Positions 20,834-29,832 of a DNA stretch of 64,000 nucleotides are shown here, piece by piece. Under the pieces are notes generated by a model. The model was given only the letters and a program-made list of their open reading frames with translations, ran no database searches and had not been told where the DNA came from. The position numbers and the translations under genes were made by a program. Source of the stretch: Roseateles_B sp041905785 (GTDB taxonomy: Bacteria; Pseudomonadota; Gammaproteobacteria; Burkholderiales; Burkholderiaceae_C); assembly GCA_041905785.1 (NCBI GenBank), contig JAYRKJ010000002.1, positions 62,001 to 126,000 of the forward strand. Reading direction: 5' to 3'. Every line of letters begins with the position of its first letter. Position 1 is the first letter of the stretch.

Positions 20834-21155
20834 GGTGAATTTTCCTCATCTGGGGAGCGGATGGCGGCGAGTATCGCAGTGCGGCGGTGCTGAACTGGTC
20901 TGATGTTGGTCAGCAACAGCCGCGCACCGTTTGGGTGCCCGGGCCCAACTGGGGATGACGCCGACCGGCCGCTCTTGCTAGATTCACAAGCGTCAGATGG
21001 CAAACGTTTGGCGCTCCTGAGGTCGCTCAAGTGATCATGGCTGCGACCTTTCTTGGGACCGACGCACAGGCCCCGTGACGCCGTGCGATGCCGTCCGCGG
21101 TGCCGCCTTCGCTGCCATTCCCATCGTTCCAGACATCGTCCAAGGAGTACCCCCG
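20834..21155. other. Upstream region of the TonB-dependent receptor with a LacI-like palindrome
   Basis: This 322-base gap has no gene. CAAACGTTTG at 21001-21010 is a perfect 10-bp palindrome (12 of 14 when extended to GGCAAACGTTTGGC), resembling LacI-family operators, which have a CG centre. It lies about 150 bases before the receptor start. No regulator of that family is in the window. Confidence 0.35.
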
Positions 21156-23417
21156 ATGACTCGCAAGACCGTTGCCCGCCGCAGCCCGCTGGCCTTGGCC
21201 CTGAGCCTGGCCCTGCCGGCCTTCCTGCCGACCCTGGCCCAGGCACAGGAGACGACCAAGGCCGAGTCGGCCCGCCCCCAGACCAACCAGCTGGAGGCCG
21301 TGGTGATCACCGCCGAGCGCCGGGTGGAGAACATCCGGGACGTGCCCAACGCCGTCTCGGCCATCAGCGGCGAGAAGCTGGACGTGATCAACTCCAGCGG
21401 GCAGGACATCCGTGCCCTGTCCGGCCGCGTGCCCAGCCTGAACATCGAGTCGTCCTTCGGTCGGGCCTTCCCGCGCTTTTACCTGCGCGGCTACGGCAAC
21501 ACCGACTTCCGCCTCAACGCGTCCCAGCCGGTCTCGCTGATCTACGACGAGGTGGTGCAGGAGAACCCCATCCTCAAGGGCTTTCCTGCATTTGACGTGA
21601 AGAACGTCGAAGTGCTGGCCGGCCCGCAGGGCACCCTGTTCGGCCGCAACACGCCGGCCGGCGTGGTGAAGTTCGAGTCGGTCAAGCCTTCCAAGCGCCA
21701 GGACGCCTACTTCAACGCCTCCTTCGGCAGCCAGAGCATGGTGAACCTGGAAGGGGCGGCCAATCTGCCCGTGGGCGGCGACTGGGCGCTGCGCATCTCG
21801 GCGCAGAACCAGCATCGCGGCAACTGGGTCAAGAACGAGCTGCCCAATGCCAAGACCTCGTCCACCGAGGGCTATGACGACCGCGCCGTGCGCATCCAGG
21901 CGCTGTATGAACCCAGCCAGGGCTTCAGCGCCCTGTTCAATGTGCACAACCGCGAGCTCAAGGGCAGCCCACGCCTGTTCCGCGCGTCCATCATCAAGCC
22001 TGGCACGAATGAGCTGGTCGACGGCTTCGATCCGGCCAAGATGTTCATTGATGGCCAGACCGAGCAGCTGCTGCACAGCACCGGCGCCAGCATGCGCCTG
22101 AAGTGGACCCTGGATGGCATGACCCTGCATTCCATCACCGCCCTCGAGACCGTGCAGCCCTTCAGCCGCGGCGACATCGATGGCGGCTACCGCTACCACA
22201 ACCCCTTCTCCGGCGACCCCAAGACGACGCCCTATCCCAGCCAGGGCGAGGCCACGTGGCAGATGGACACCTCGGACGCCTTGATGGGCCATCGCCAGCT
22301 GACGCAGGAGTTCCGCCTGGAGTCCCAGGCCGCCGGGCCGCTGCGCTGGCAGGGCGGGCTGTATTTCTTTGACGAGAAGTACACGATGCGCACGGTGGAC
22401 TACAACGCCAGCAATCCGGCGGACGGCATCATCGACAGCCGCCAGACCAACAAGGCCTGGGCCCTGTTCGGTTCGGTCAACTACGAGCTGAGCCCCGACT
22501 TCAAGCTGCGCGGCGGCCTACGCTACACGCAGGACAAGAAGGACCTGAACACCGTCGGCAAAGTCAACGACAGCGCCGGCACCAGCGCCAGCACCGATGA
22601 CCACAAGCTGAGCTGGGACGCTTCCGGCACCTATGCGCTGGACAAGCAGACCAACCTCTACGCACGTGTGGCCACCGGCTTCCGGGCGGCGTCCATCTAC
22701 CCGGCCAGTGGCTTTGGCCCGCAGACCAAGGCCCGCCCGGAGACGGTCACGTCCTACGAGGCCGGCGTGAAGAGCGAGTTCTGGAACCGCCGCGCCCGCC
22801 TGTCGGCCAATGTGTTCACCTACACGGTGAAAGACCAGCAGCTGACGGCCGTGGGCGGCAGCGGCAACAGCAACACGCTGCTCAACGCCAGCAAGGGCCA
22901 GGGCCAGGGCTTCGAGCTCAATCTGGACCTGATCCCGGTGGAACGCCTGATGCTCACCATGGGCCTCAGCTACAACGACACCAAGATCAAGGACCCGACG
23001 CTCTTCGCGACCCGCCCGGGCAGCAACGCCACCATGGTGGGCACGCCGGACGCCAACGGCCGCTACAGCCTCTACAACAACCCGCTGCCCAATGCGCCCA
23101 AGTGGATCGCCAACCTGACGGCGCGCTACTCGATCCCGACGGCCGACGGCAACGAATACTTCGTCTACACCGACTGGGCCTACCGCTCCAAGGTCAACTT
23201 CTTCCTGTATGAAGCCAAGGAGTTCACCGGCAAGGCCTTGCTGGAAGGCGGCCTGCGCGCCGGCTATGTCTGGGGTGACGGCCGGTACGAGGTGGCGGGC
23301 TTCGTGCGCAACCTGAGCAACAAGGTGGTCGTGAACGGCGCGATCGACTTCGACAACCTGACCGGCTTCGTCAACGAGCCCCGTACCTACGGCGTGCAGT
23401 TCAAGGCCCTGTTCTGA
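21156..23417 (+). CDS. TonB-dependent outer-membrane receptor
   Basis: A 753-residue receptor with a signal peptide ending AQAQ (residue about 30). A possible TonB box lies near LEAVVITAERR, then a plug domain with VEVLAGPQGTLFGRNTPAGVV and a 22-strand-type barrel ending in an aromatic residue (FKALF), as in outer-membrane proteins. The start at 21156 has AAGGAG upstream. The barrel imports a large or scarce ligand using TonB energy. The ligand is not evident: no siderophore, heme or cobalamin genes are adjacent. A strong terminator follows. Confidence 0.9.
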   Translation: MTRKTVARRSPLALALSLALPAFLPTLAQAQETTKAESARPQTNQLEAVVITAERRVENIRDVPNAVSAISGEKLDVINSSGQDIRALSGRVPSLNIESSFGRAFPRFYLRGYGNTDFRLNASQPVSLIYDEVVQENPILKGFPAFDVKNVEVLAGPQGTLFGRNTPAGVVKFESVKPSKRQDAYFNASFGSQSMVNLEGAANLPVGGDWALRISAQNQHRGNWVKNELPNAKTSSTEGYDDRAVRIQALYEPSQGFSALFNVHNRELKGSPRLFRASIIKPGTNELVDGFDPAKMFIDGQTEQLLHSTGASMRLKWTLDGMTLHSITALETVQPFSRGDIDGGYRYHNPFSGDPKTTPYPSQGEATWQMDTSDALMGHRQLTQEFRLESQAAGPLRWQGGLYFFDEKYTMRTVDYNASNPADGIIDSRQTNKAWALFGSVNYELSPDFKLRGGLRYTQDKKDLNTVGKVNDSAGTSASTDDHKLSWDASGTYALDKQTNLYARVATGFRAASIYPASGFGPQTKARPETVTSYEAGVKSEFWNRRARLSANVFTYTVKDQQLTAVGGSGNSNTLLNASKGQGQGFELNLDLIPVERLMLTMGLSYNDTKIKDPTLFATRPGSNATMVGTPDANGRYSLYNNPLPNAPKWIANLTARYSIPTADGNEYFVYTDWAYRSKVNFFLYEAKEFTGKALLEGGLRAGYVWGDGRYEVAGFVRNLSNKVVVNGAIDFDNLTGFVNEPRTYGVQFKALF

Positions 23418-23466
23418 TCTGGCACTGACACCGGCGTCGTCGGATGCCGGTGCCAAGCGGGCCCGC

Positions 23467-23522
23467 GGCCCGGCATCCTCCCGTGTCCCCTGGTTTCACG
23501 GGGCGGGATGCCGGGCCTTTTT
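23467..23522 (+). terminator. Intrinsic terminator after the receptor gene
   Basis: Arms GGCCCGGCATCC (23467-23478) and GGATGCCGGGCC (23506-23517) are perfectly paired and followed by TTTTT. They lie 50 bases past the receptor stop and before pyrE. Confidence 0.9.
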
Positions 23523-23571
23523 GCGCCGGCTCAATACAATGCGGGCCACCTCGAGATCCGCATGACCTGCC

Positions 23572-24243
23572 ATGACCACCTCCTCCACGCCGCTTGCCCA
23601 GGAATTCGTTGCCTTTGCCGTGGAGGCCGGCGTGCTGCGCTTCGGCGAGTTCAAGACCAAGGCCGGGCGGCTGAGCCCCTATTTTTTCAATGCCGGCCTC
23701 TTCAATGACGGCGCCAAGCTGGGCCGCCTGGCCGAGTTCTACGCCAAGACGCTGCTGGCCTCCGGGATCGAGTTCGACATGATCTTTGGCCCGGCCTACA
23801 AGGGCATCACCCTGGCCGCCGCGGTGTCGGTGGAGCTGGCGCGTCTGGGTCACAACAAGCCCTTTGCCTACAACCGCAAGGAAGCCAAGGACCACGGCGA
23901 AGGCGGCACCCTGGTCGGCGCCCCGGTGCAGGGCCGGGTCTTGATCATCGACGATGTCATCTCGGCCGGTACCTCGGTGCGCGAATCCATCGCCATGATC
24001 CAGGCCGCCGGCGCCACGCCCTGCGGTGTCTCGATCGCCCTGGACCGGCAGGAAAAGGCGGCCGAAAACGGGGTGGAGCAGCCCTGGTCGGCCGTGCAGT
24101 ATGTCAACCGACAACTGCAGCTGCCCGTGAGTGCCATTGCCGGCTTGTCTGACTTGCTGCAGTATCTGCATCACGACAGCTCGGCGGACATCGCTGCCCA
24201 TGCAGCGGCCGTCCAGGCCTATCGAGATCGCTACGGAGTCTGA
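23572..24243 (+). CDS. pyrE: Orotate phosphoribosyltransferase
   Basis: A 223-residue type I phosphoribosyltransferase of pyrimidine synthesis, converting orotate and PRPP to OMP. Marks include RFGEFKTKAGRLSPYFFNAG near the N-terminus, the flexible catalytic loop NRKEAKDHGEGG, and the PRPP-binding motif VLIIDDVISAGTSVRES. Length is normal. Its stop codon overlaps the ATG of the next gene (TGATG), so the two are translationally coupled. Confidence 0.97.
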   Translation: MTTSSTPLAQEFVAFAVEAGVLRFGEFKTKAGRLSPYFFNAGLFNDGAKLGRLAEFYAKTLLASGIEFDMIFGPAYKGITLAAAVSVELARLGHNKPFAYNRKEAKDHGEGGTLVGAPVQGRVLIIDDVISAGTSVRESIAMIQAAGATPCGVSIALDRQEKAAENGVEQPWSAVQYVNRQLQLPVSAIAGLSDLLQYLHHDSSADIAAHAAAVQAYRDRYGV

Positions 24244-24971
24244 TGCCAACGCTGCGCCGTCCCATGTCACTGCGCCGGTTCTTCTGCCAGCCGCTGCCGC
24301 TGGCCGGCCTGCTGCTGGGTTTGATGGGGTCAGGTCTTGCCCACGGACAGGGCAAGTCCATCTACAGCTGCGTGGCGCCCGACGGGCGCAAGCTGACGTC
24401 TGACCGCCCCATCCCCGAATGCGCCGCCCGTGAGCAGCGGGTGCACAACCCCGACGGTTCGGTGAAGTCGCTGCTGCCGCCTGCCATGTCGCTGGAGGAA
24501 AAGGCCGCCCTGGAGCTCAAGGAGCGCAAGCTCGCCGCAGAGCGTGCGGCGCAGCAGGACGCGATCCGGCGTGATCGCAACCTCATGATCCGCTACCGCA
24601 CGGAGGCGGCCCACCGCGAGGCCCGCGAGGCCGCACTCGATGACATCAACAAGGCCATGCAGGCCTCGGAGCGTCGCATCAAGGAGCTCGTGATGGAGCG
24701 CAAGCCGCTGCAGGACGAGGCCGAGTTCTACAAGGGCAAGCCCCTGCCGCCCAAGCTCAAGCAGCAGCTGGACGCCAACGATGTGGCGGCCGAAGCCCAG
24801 CGCGTGCTGATCGAGAACCAGAAGGCGGAGCTGGTGCGGGTCAACAAGGTGTTCGACGCCGAGCTTGCCCGTCTCAAGAAGCTCTGGGCCGGTGCGCCGC
24901 CGGGCAGCCTGGATGGACCCGCCTCGGCACCGGGCGCTCCGCCGTCAGCCGCTTCGGCGAGCAGCCGCTGA
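24243..24971 (+). CDS. DUF4124-containing periplasmic protein
   Basis: A 242-residue protein with a signal peptide ending near AHGQG, a short DUF4124-like domain (IYSCVAPDGRKLTSDRPIPEC), then a long charged helix (residues about 75-215) likely to form a coiled coil, and an Ala/Ser/Pro-rich tail. DUF4124 domains are common in envelope proteins of beta- and gammaproteobacteria and have no agreed function. It overlaps pyrE by the TGATG arrangement. The signal-peptide region contains one copy of the dispersed 14-base motif discussed under findings. Confidence 0.8.
   Translation: MPTLRRPMSLRRFFCQPLPLAGLLLGLMGSGLAHGQGKSIYSCVAPDGRKLTSDRPIPECAAREQRVHNPDGSVKSLLPPAMSLEEKAALELKERKLAAERAAQQDAIRRDRNLMIRYRTEAAHREAREAALDDINKAMQASERRIKELVMERKPLQDEAEFYKGKPLPPKLKQQLDANDVAAEAQRVLIENQKAELVRVNKVFDAELARLKKLWAGAPPGSLDGPASAPGAPPSAASASSR
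24326..24339 (-). repeat. Dispersed 14-mer, copy 1 (reverse orientation)
   Basis: GGGGTCAGGTCTTG, the complement of CAAGACCTGACCCC. This copy is coding, inside the signal peptide of the DUF4124 protein. Confidence 0.8.
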
Positions 24972-24997
24972 GGCGTTCTTGCCGGCAGGCACCCGCA

Positions 24998-25027
24998 ACA
25001 AAGGCCGCTGTCTCCAGCGGCCTTTGT
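24998..25027. terminator. Bidirectional terminator between convergent genes
   Basis: ACAAAGGCCGCTG (24998-25010) pairs perfectly with CAGCGGCCTTTGT (25015-25027). It lies between the stops of the DUF4124 gene and gatB and can serve both. Confidence 0.8.
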
Positions 25028-25044
25028 CATGGACGTGAGGGTGT

Positions 25045-26502
25045 TCAGCCGCCCAGCTTCTTCTTCAGCAGCTCGTTGACCAGGGCCGGGTTGGCCTTGC
25101 CCTTGGTGGCCTTCATGGCCTGGCCGACGAGGGCGTTGAAGGCCTTGTCCTTGCCGGCGCGGAACTCGTCCACCGACTTCTGGTTGGCGGCCAGCACCTC
25201 GTCGAGGATGCGCTCGATCTCGCCGGTGTCGTTGGACTGCTTCAGGTCCTTGGCGGCGATGAGGGCGTCCACATCCTGACCTTCGCCGGCCCACAGGGCA
25301 TCGAAGACCTGCTTGGCGGAGTTGTTGGAGATGGTGCCGTCGCTGATGCGGCCGATCAGCGTGGCCAGCAGGGCGGCCTTCACCGGCGCCGCGTCGATCT
25401 CGATGCCTTCGCTGTTGAGGCGCTTGCTGATCTCGCCCATCACCCAGTTCGCCACCAGCTTGGGCGCCGCGCCCGCGGCCTTGGCGGCCTCGTAGTAGCG
25501 GGCCGTCTTGAGGCTCTGGGTCATCATGCTGGCGTCGTACTCGGGCAGGCCGTCGGCCTCGATGAAGCGCTTGGCCATCACGCCCGGCAGCTCGGGCATT
25601 TCGCCGCGCACCTGCTCCACCCACTCCGGCGCGATCACCAAGGGCGGCAGGTCGGGGTCGGGGAAGTAGCGGTAGTCCGCCGAGTCCTCCTTGGAACGCA
25701 TCGCGCGGGTCTCGCCGGTGTCCGGGTTGTAGAGCACCGTGGCCTGCTGGATCTTGAGGCCGTCCTCGATCTGGTCGATCTGCCAGTTCACCTCGTAGTT
25801 CACCGCATCCACGAGGAAGCGGAAGCTGTTGAGGTTCTTGATCTCGCGGCGAGTGCCATAGGGCTCGCCGGGCTTGCGCACCGAGACGTTGACGTCGCAG
25901 CGGAAGGAGCCTTCCTGCATGTTGCCGTCGCAGATGCCCAGCCACATCACGAGCGCGTGCAGGGTCTTGGCGTACTCGCAGGCCTCGGCGGCGGAGCGCA
26001 TGTCGGGCTCGGAGACGATCTCCAGCAGCGGCGTGCCGGCGCGGTTCAGGTCGATGCCCGACTGGCCGTGGTAGTCCTCGTGCAGGCTCTTGCCGGCGTC
26101 TTCCTCGAGATGGGCGCGGGTCAGGTTCACGACCTTCTTCTCGTCGCCGACGAAGAACTCCACCGTGCCGCCCTGCACCACCGGGATCTCGAACTGGGAG
26201 ATCTGGTAGCCCTTGGGCAGGTCCGGGTAGAAGTAGTTCTTGCGCGCGAAGATGGACAGCGGCGCCACCTTGGCGCCCACGGCCAGGCCGAAGCGGATGG
26301 CGCGGTCCACCGCGGCGCGGTTGAGCACCGGCAGGGTGCCGGGCAGGGCCAGGTCCACTGGTGAGGCCTGGGTGTTGGGCTCGGCACCGAAGGCGGTCGA
26401 AGAACCACTGAAGATCTTGGACTGGGTGGAGAGCTGGACGTGGTTCTCCAGGCCGATCACCACCTCATAGCCGCGCACCAGCTTGCTGTTGGGCTTGTTC
26501 AT
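25045..26502 (-). CDS. gatB: Asp-tRNA(Asn)/Glu-tRNA(Gln) amidotransferase subunit B
   Basis: A 485-residue kinase/tRNA-binding subunit of the GatCAB complex, which amidates mischarged Glu-tRNA(Gln) or Asp-tRNA(Asn). Marks are YEVVIGLENHVQLST, FYPDLPKGYQISQFE, GIDLNRAGTPLLEIVSEPD, RCDVNVSVRKPG, and the C-terminal YqeY-like domain with DEFRAGKDKAFNALVGQAMK. Length is normal. It lies two bases after gatA in the gatC-gatA-gatB operon, and a terminator shared with the convergent gene follows. Confidence 0.97.
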   Translation of the reverse strand: MNKPNSKLVRGYEVVIGLENHVQLSTQSKIFSGSSTAFGAEPNTQASPVDLALPGTLPVLNRAAVDRAIRFGLAVGAKVAPLSIFARKNYFYPDLPKGYQISQFEIPVVQGGTVEFFVGDEKKVVNLTRAHLEEDAGKSLHEDYHGQSGIDLNRAGTPLLEIVSEPDMRSAAEACEYAKTLHALVMWLGICDGNMQEGSFRCDVNVSVRKPGEPYGTRREIKNLNSFRFLVDAVNYEVNWQIDQIEDGLKIQQATVLYNPDTGETRAMRSKEDSADYRYFPDPDLPPLVIAPEWVEQVRGEMPELPGVMAKRFIEADGLPEYDASMMTQSLKTARYYEAAKAAGAAPKLVANWVMGEISKRLNSEGIEIDAAPVKAALLATLIGRISDGTISNNSAKQVFDALWAGEGQDVDALIAAKDLKQSNDTGEIERILDEVLAANQKSVDEFRAGKDKAFNALVGQAMKATKGKANPALVNELLKKKLGG

Positions 26503-26504
26503 GC

Positions 26505-27992
26505 TCAGATTCCGTTCGGGGCACGGGTGTGCCAGTCGGTGGCCTGCTGCAGCGCGTGCGCGGTGTGCAGCAGCTGCCCTTCCCTGAAGTAGTTGCCGAT
26601 CAGCTGCAGGCCGACAGGCATGCCGGCCTCGCCAAAGCCCACCGGCACGCTCATGCCGGGCAGGCCAGCGAGCGAACCCGGCAGCGTGAAGATGTCGGCC
26701 AGGTAGGCCTTGACCGGATCGTCCGCGCCCTCGCCTGCCTTCCAGGCCACGCTGGGGGCGACCGGGCCGGCGATCACGTCGCAGTGCTGGAAGGCCTGCT
26801 GGAAGTCGTCGGCAATCATGCGGCGCAGCTTCTGGGCTTGCAGGTAGTAGGCGTCGTAGTAGCCGTGGCTCAGCACATAGGTGCCGATCATGATGCGGCG
26901 CTTGACCTCGGCGCCGAAGCCTTCGGCACGGGTCTTCTTGTACATGTCCAGAAGATCCGCGTAGTTCGCGGCACGATGGCCGAACTTGACACCATCGAAG
27001 CGGCTCAGGTTGGAACTGGCCTCGGCCGGGGCAATGATGTAGTAGACCGGGATGGCCAGCTCGGTGCGCGGCAGGCTCACCTCGACCAGCGTGGCCCCCA
27101 GCTTTTCCAGCTCGGCCAGGCCCTGGCGCACCGCACCGTTGACGTCGGCGGACAGCGCGGCAGGGAAGAACTCCTTGGGCAAACCGATGCGCAGGCCCTT
27201 GAGCGGCTGCGCGGCACTGGCGCCTTCGCGGGCGGCCAGCATTTGCGCATGGAAGTCCTGCGGCGGCTGGTTGATGCTGGTGGCGTCGCGCTCGTCAAAA
27301 CCGCTCATGGCAGACAGCAGCAGGGCGCAGTCTTCGGCCGAGCGGGCCATGGGGCCGGCCTGGTCCAGGCTGGAGGCGAAGGCGATCATCCCGTAGCGGC
27401 TGCAGACGCCGTAGGTCGGCTTGATGCCGGTGATGCCGGTGAAGCTGGCCGGCTGGCGGATCGAGCCGCCGGTGTCGGTGCCGGTGGTAGCGGGCACCAG
27501 GCGGGCCGCCACGGCGACGGCCGAGCCGCCCGAGGAGCCGCCGGGCACGCGCGTGCGGTCCCAGGGGTTGTGGGCCGGGCCGTAGGCGCTGTTCTCGTTG
27601 GCCGAGCCCATCGCGAACTCGTCGCAGTTGAGCTTGCCCAGCGAGTGCGTGCCGGCCGCGTTGAGCCGGGCGACGACGGTGGCGTCGAAGGGGCTGCGGT
27701 AGCCGGCCAGCATCTTGGAGCCGGCCGTGGTGGGCATGTCCGCGGTGACGTAGATGTCCTTGTGCGCCAGGGGGATGCCCAGCAGCGGGCCGGCGTCGCC
27801 GCCGGCCAGTCGGCGGTCCGCCTCGGCCGCGCGGGCCAGGGCGCCCTCGGCGTCCACATGCAGGAAAGCGCCCAGTTGCGACGCGCCGGTAACGCGTGCA
27901 AGCAGGTGTTGGGTGAGTTCGGTGGCGGAGAAGGCCTTGGCGCGCAGGCCCTGGCCGAGCTCGGCCACGCCCAGTTCGTGGAGAGACTTCAT
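26505..27992 (-). CDS. gatA: Asp-tRNA(Asn)/Glu-tRNA(Gln) amidotransferase subunit A
   Basis: A 495-residue amidase-family subunit that releases ammonia from glutamine for the GatCAB reaction. The Ser-cisSer-Lys amidase machinery is visible: HKDIYVT supplies the Lys, and GGSSGGSAVAVAARL with TGTDTGGSIRQPAS supplies the Ser residues. Length is normal. Its ATG overlaps the gatC stop, showing translational coupling. Confidence 0.97.
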   Translation of the reverse strand: MKSLHELGVAELGQGLRAKAFSATELTQHLLARVTGASQLGAFLHVDAEGALARAAEADRRLAGGDAGPLLGIPLAHKDIYVTADMPTTAGSKMLAGYRSPFDATVVARLNAAGTHSLGKLNCDEFAMGSANENSAYGPAHNPWDRTRVPGGSSGGSAVAVAARLVPATTGTDTGGSIRQPASFTGITGIKPTYGVCSRYGMIAFASSLDQAGPMARSAEDCALLLSAMSGFDERDATSINQPPQDFHAQMLAAREGASAAQPLKGLRIGLPKEFFPAALSADVNGAVRQGLAELEKLGATLVEVSLPRTELAIPVYYIIAPAEASSNLSRFDGVKFGHRAANYADLLDMYKKTRAEGFGAEVKRRIMIGTYVLSHGYYDAYYLQAQKLRRMIADDFQQAFQHCDVIAGPVAPSVAWKAGEGADDPVKAYLADIFTLPGSLAGLPGMSVPVGFGEAGMPVGLQLIGNYFREGQLLHTAHALQQATDWHTRAPNGI

Positions 27993-28288
27993 TCGATGAC
28001 CTTGGGGACCAGGAACAGGCCGTCCTCGACGGCGGGGGCGCTCCTCTGGTTGAGTTCGCGCTGGTTGCTCTCGGTGACCACGTCTTCACGCAGGCGCAAT
28101 TGCACGTCCTGCACGGCAGACAGCGGGGTGTACAGCGGCTCGACGCCGCTGGTGTCCACCGCGCTCATCTGCTCGACGATGGAGAAAAAGCCATTGAGCT
28201 GGCCGAGCAAGGCGCCTTGCTCCGCGTCGGAAAGTTCGAGGCGGGCGAGGTGGGCGATGCGGCTCACGTCATCCTGGGTCAGGGCCAT
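27989..28288 (-). CDS. gatC: Asp-tRNA(Asn)/Glu-tRNA(Gln) amidotransferase subunit C
   Basis: A 99-residue linker subunit that wraps around GatA and GatB. Marks are MALTQDDVSRIAHLARLEL at the N-terminus and the closing FLVPKVIE. The ATG at 28288 is chosen because the family begins here. A longer reading adds residues unlike any GatC. It is the first gene of the operon and is divergent from mreB. Confidence 0.95.
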   Translation of the reverse strand: MALTQDDVSRIAHLARLELSDAEQGALLGQLNGFFSIVEQMSAVDTSGVEPLYTPLSAVQDVQLRLREDVVTESNQRELNQRSAPAVEDGLFLVPKVIE

Positions 28289-28633
28289 GGGCGAGTCCGG
28301 GTTTGTTGGTGGTCCTGGGCACCGCGCCAAAGCGCAATGCATGGCGTGGTGCATAGCCGCTTACAGACTGCAAAAACAGGCGCTGTCAGGGGCTAGTCAG
28401 GGGGCGAAACAAAGGGGTGATCAGGTATTATCTCCGCTTATCTCCATGGTAACGGGGCTGCAGGGCCGCCAAGGCACAGGCAGCCTCGTTGCACATGGTG
28501 CGAACACCCTCGTGCAGCCGCTGGCGTCACTGCTTCGGCTGCATTCGTTTGACGCCCGCCGCCCCCCAGAGAATTGCCAGTGCCGTGCCCGCGCGACCCC
28601 TGCCGCCGCCCGGCCTGAAGCCCAGCCCACACC
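28289..28633. other. Divergent promoter region between gatC and mreB
   Basis: This 345-base gap must hold the starts of both operons. TATTAT at 28426-28431 could be a -10 for mreB but has no good -35. The T-rich stretch near 28365-28372 could belong to the gatC promoter. I see no coding region and no clear operator. Confidence 0.4.
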
Positions 28634-29677
28634 ATGTTTTCGTCCCTGCGCCGTTACTTCTCCACCGACCTGGCCATCGACCTCGGCACCGCCAACACGC
28701 TGATCTATGTGCGTGGCAAAGGCATCGTGCTGGATGAGCCCTCTGTCGTCGCCATCCGCCACGAAGGCGGCTCCAGCGGCAAGAAGACCATCCAGGCCGT
28801 CGGCCGCGAGGCCAAGGCCATGCTGGGCAAAGTGCCCGGCAACATCGAGGCCATCCGCCCCATGAAGGACGGCGTGATCGCCGACTTCGTCATCACCGAG
28901 CAGATGATCAAGCAGTTCATCAAGATGGTGCATGACACGAAGCTGCTGCGTCCCTCGCCCTGCATCATCATCTGCGTGCCCTGCGGCTCGACCCAGGTCG
29001 AGAAGCGCGCCATCCGCGACGCCGCCCTGGGCGCTGGCGCCTCGCGCGTGGAGCTGATCGAGGAGCCCATGGCCGCGGCCATCGGCGCCGGCCTGCCGGT
29101 CTCGGAGGCCTCGGGCTCCATGGTCATCGACATCGGCGGCGGCACCACGGAGGTCGGCGTGATCTCGCTGGGCGGCATGGTCTACAAGGGCTCGGTGCGC
29201 GTCGGCGGCGACAAGTTCGACGAAGCCATCATCAACTACATCCGCCGCAACTACGGCATGCTGATCGGCGAACCCACCGCCGAGGCCATCAAGAAGCAGA
29301 TCGGCTCGGCCTTCCCCGGCTCCGAGGTCAAGGAGATGGAGGTGAAGGGCCGCAACCTCAGCGAGGGCGTGCCGCGCAGCTTCACCATCTCGTCCAATGA
29401 GATCCTGGAAGCCCTGACCGACCCGCTGAACCAGATCGTCTCGGCCGTGAAGAATGCGCTGGAGCAGACGCCGCCCGAGCTGGGGGCCGACATCGCCGAG
29501 CGCGGCATGATGCTGACCGGCGGCGGCGCCCTGCTGCGTGACCTGGACCGTCTGCTGGCCGAGGAGACCGGCCTGCCGGTGCTGGTGGCGGAAGATCCGC
29601 TGACCTGCGTGGTGCGCGGTTGCGGCATGGCGCTGGAGCACATGGAACGCCTCGGCTCCATCTTCGCTTCCGAGTGA
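28634..29677 (+). CDS. mreB: Rod shape-determining actin homologue MreB
   Basis: A 347-residue bacterial actin that polymerises under the inner membrane and guides the elongation machinery. Actin-fold motifs are clear: IDLGTANTLIY (phosphate 1), MVIDIGGGTTEVGVISLGG (phosphate 2), and LTGGGALLRDLDRLL (adenosine). Length is that of gammaproteobacterial and betaproteobacterial MreB. First gene of mreB-mreC-mreD-mrdA-rodA, all in the same direction. Presence of the full set predicts rod-shaped cells. Confidence 0.98.
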   Translation: MFSSLRRYFSTDLAIDLGTANTLIYVRGKGIVLDEPSVVAIRHEGGSSGKKTIQAVGREAKAMLGKVPGNIEAIRPMKDGVIADFVITEQMIKQFIKMVHDTKLLRPSPCIIICVPCGSTQVEKRAIRDAALGAGASRVELIEEPMAAAIGAGLPVSEASGSMVIDIGGGTTEVGVISLGGMVYKGSVRVGGDKFDEAIINYIRRNYGMLIGEPTAEAIKKQIGSAFPGSEVKEMEVKGRNLSEGVPRSFTISSNEILEALTDPLNQIVSAVKNALEQTPPELGADIAERGMMLTGGGALLRDLDRLLAEETGLPVLVAEDPLTCVVRGCGMALEHMERLGSIFASE

Positions 29678-29832
29678 GGCCTGCTGCGCGGCCGCCATGC
29701 GTCGTTGGGCGGTGCTCGGGATCCTCACGTACCTCCAGTACGCTCCGGTCCCTGCGCTCCGTCCGCCTAGCCTGGCGCCCGCTCGCGACGGCCCGATACA
29801 CCGTGATGGCCTGACCAACTAGTTCGCAAGCC

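Noticed and set aside
20834..21155. Cobalamin or thiamine riboswitch before the TonB-dependent receptor
   Set aside because: None of the conserved B12-box or thi-box stretches could be found in the 322-base gap.
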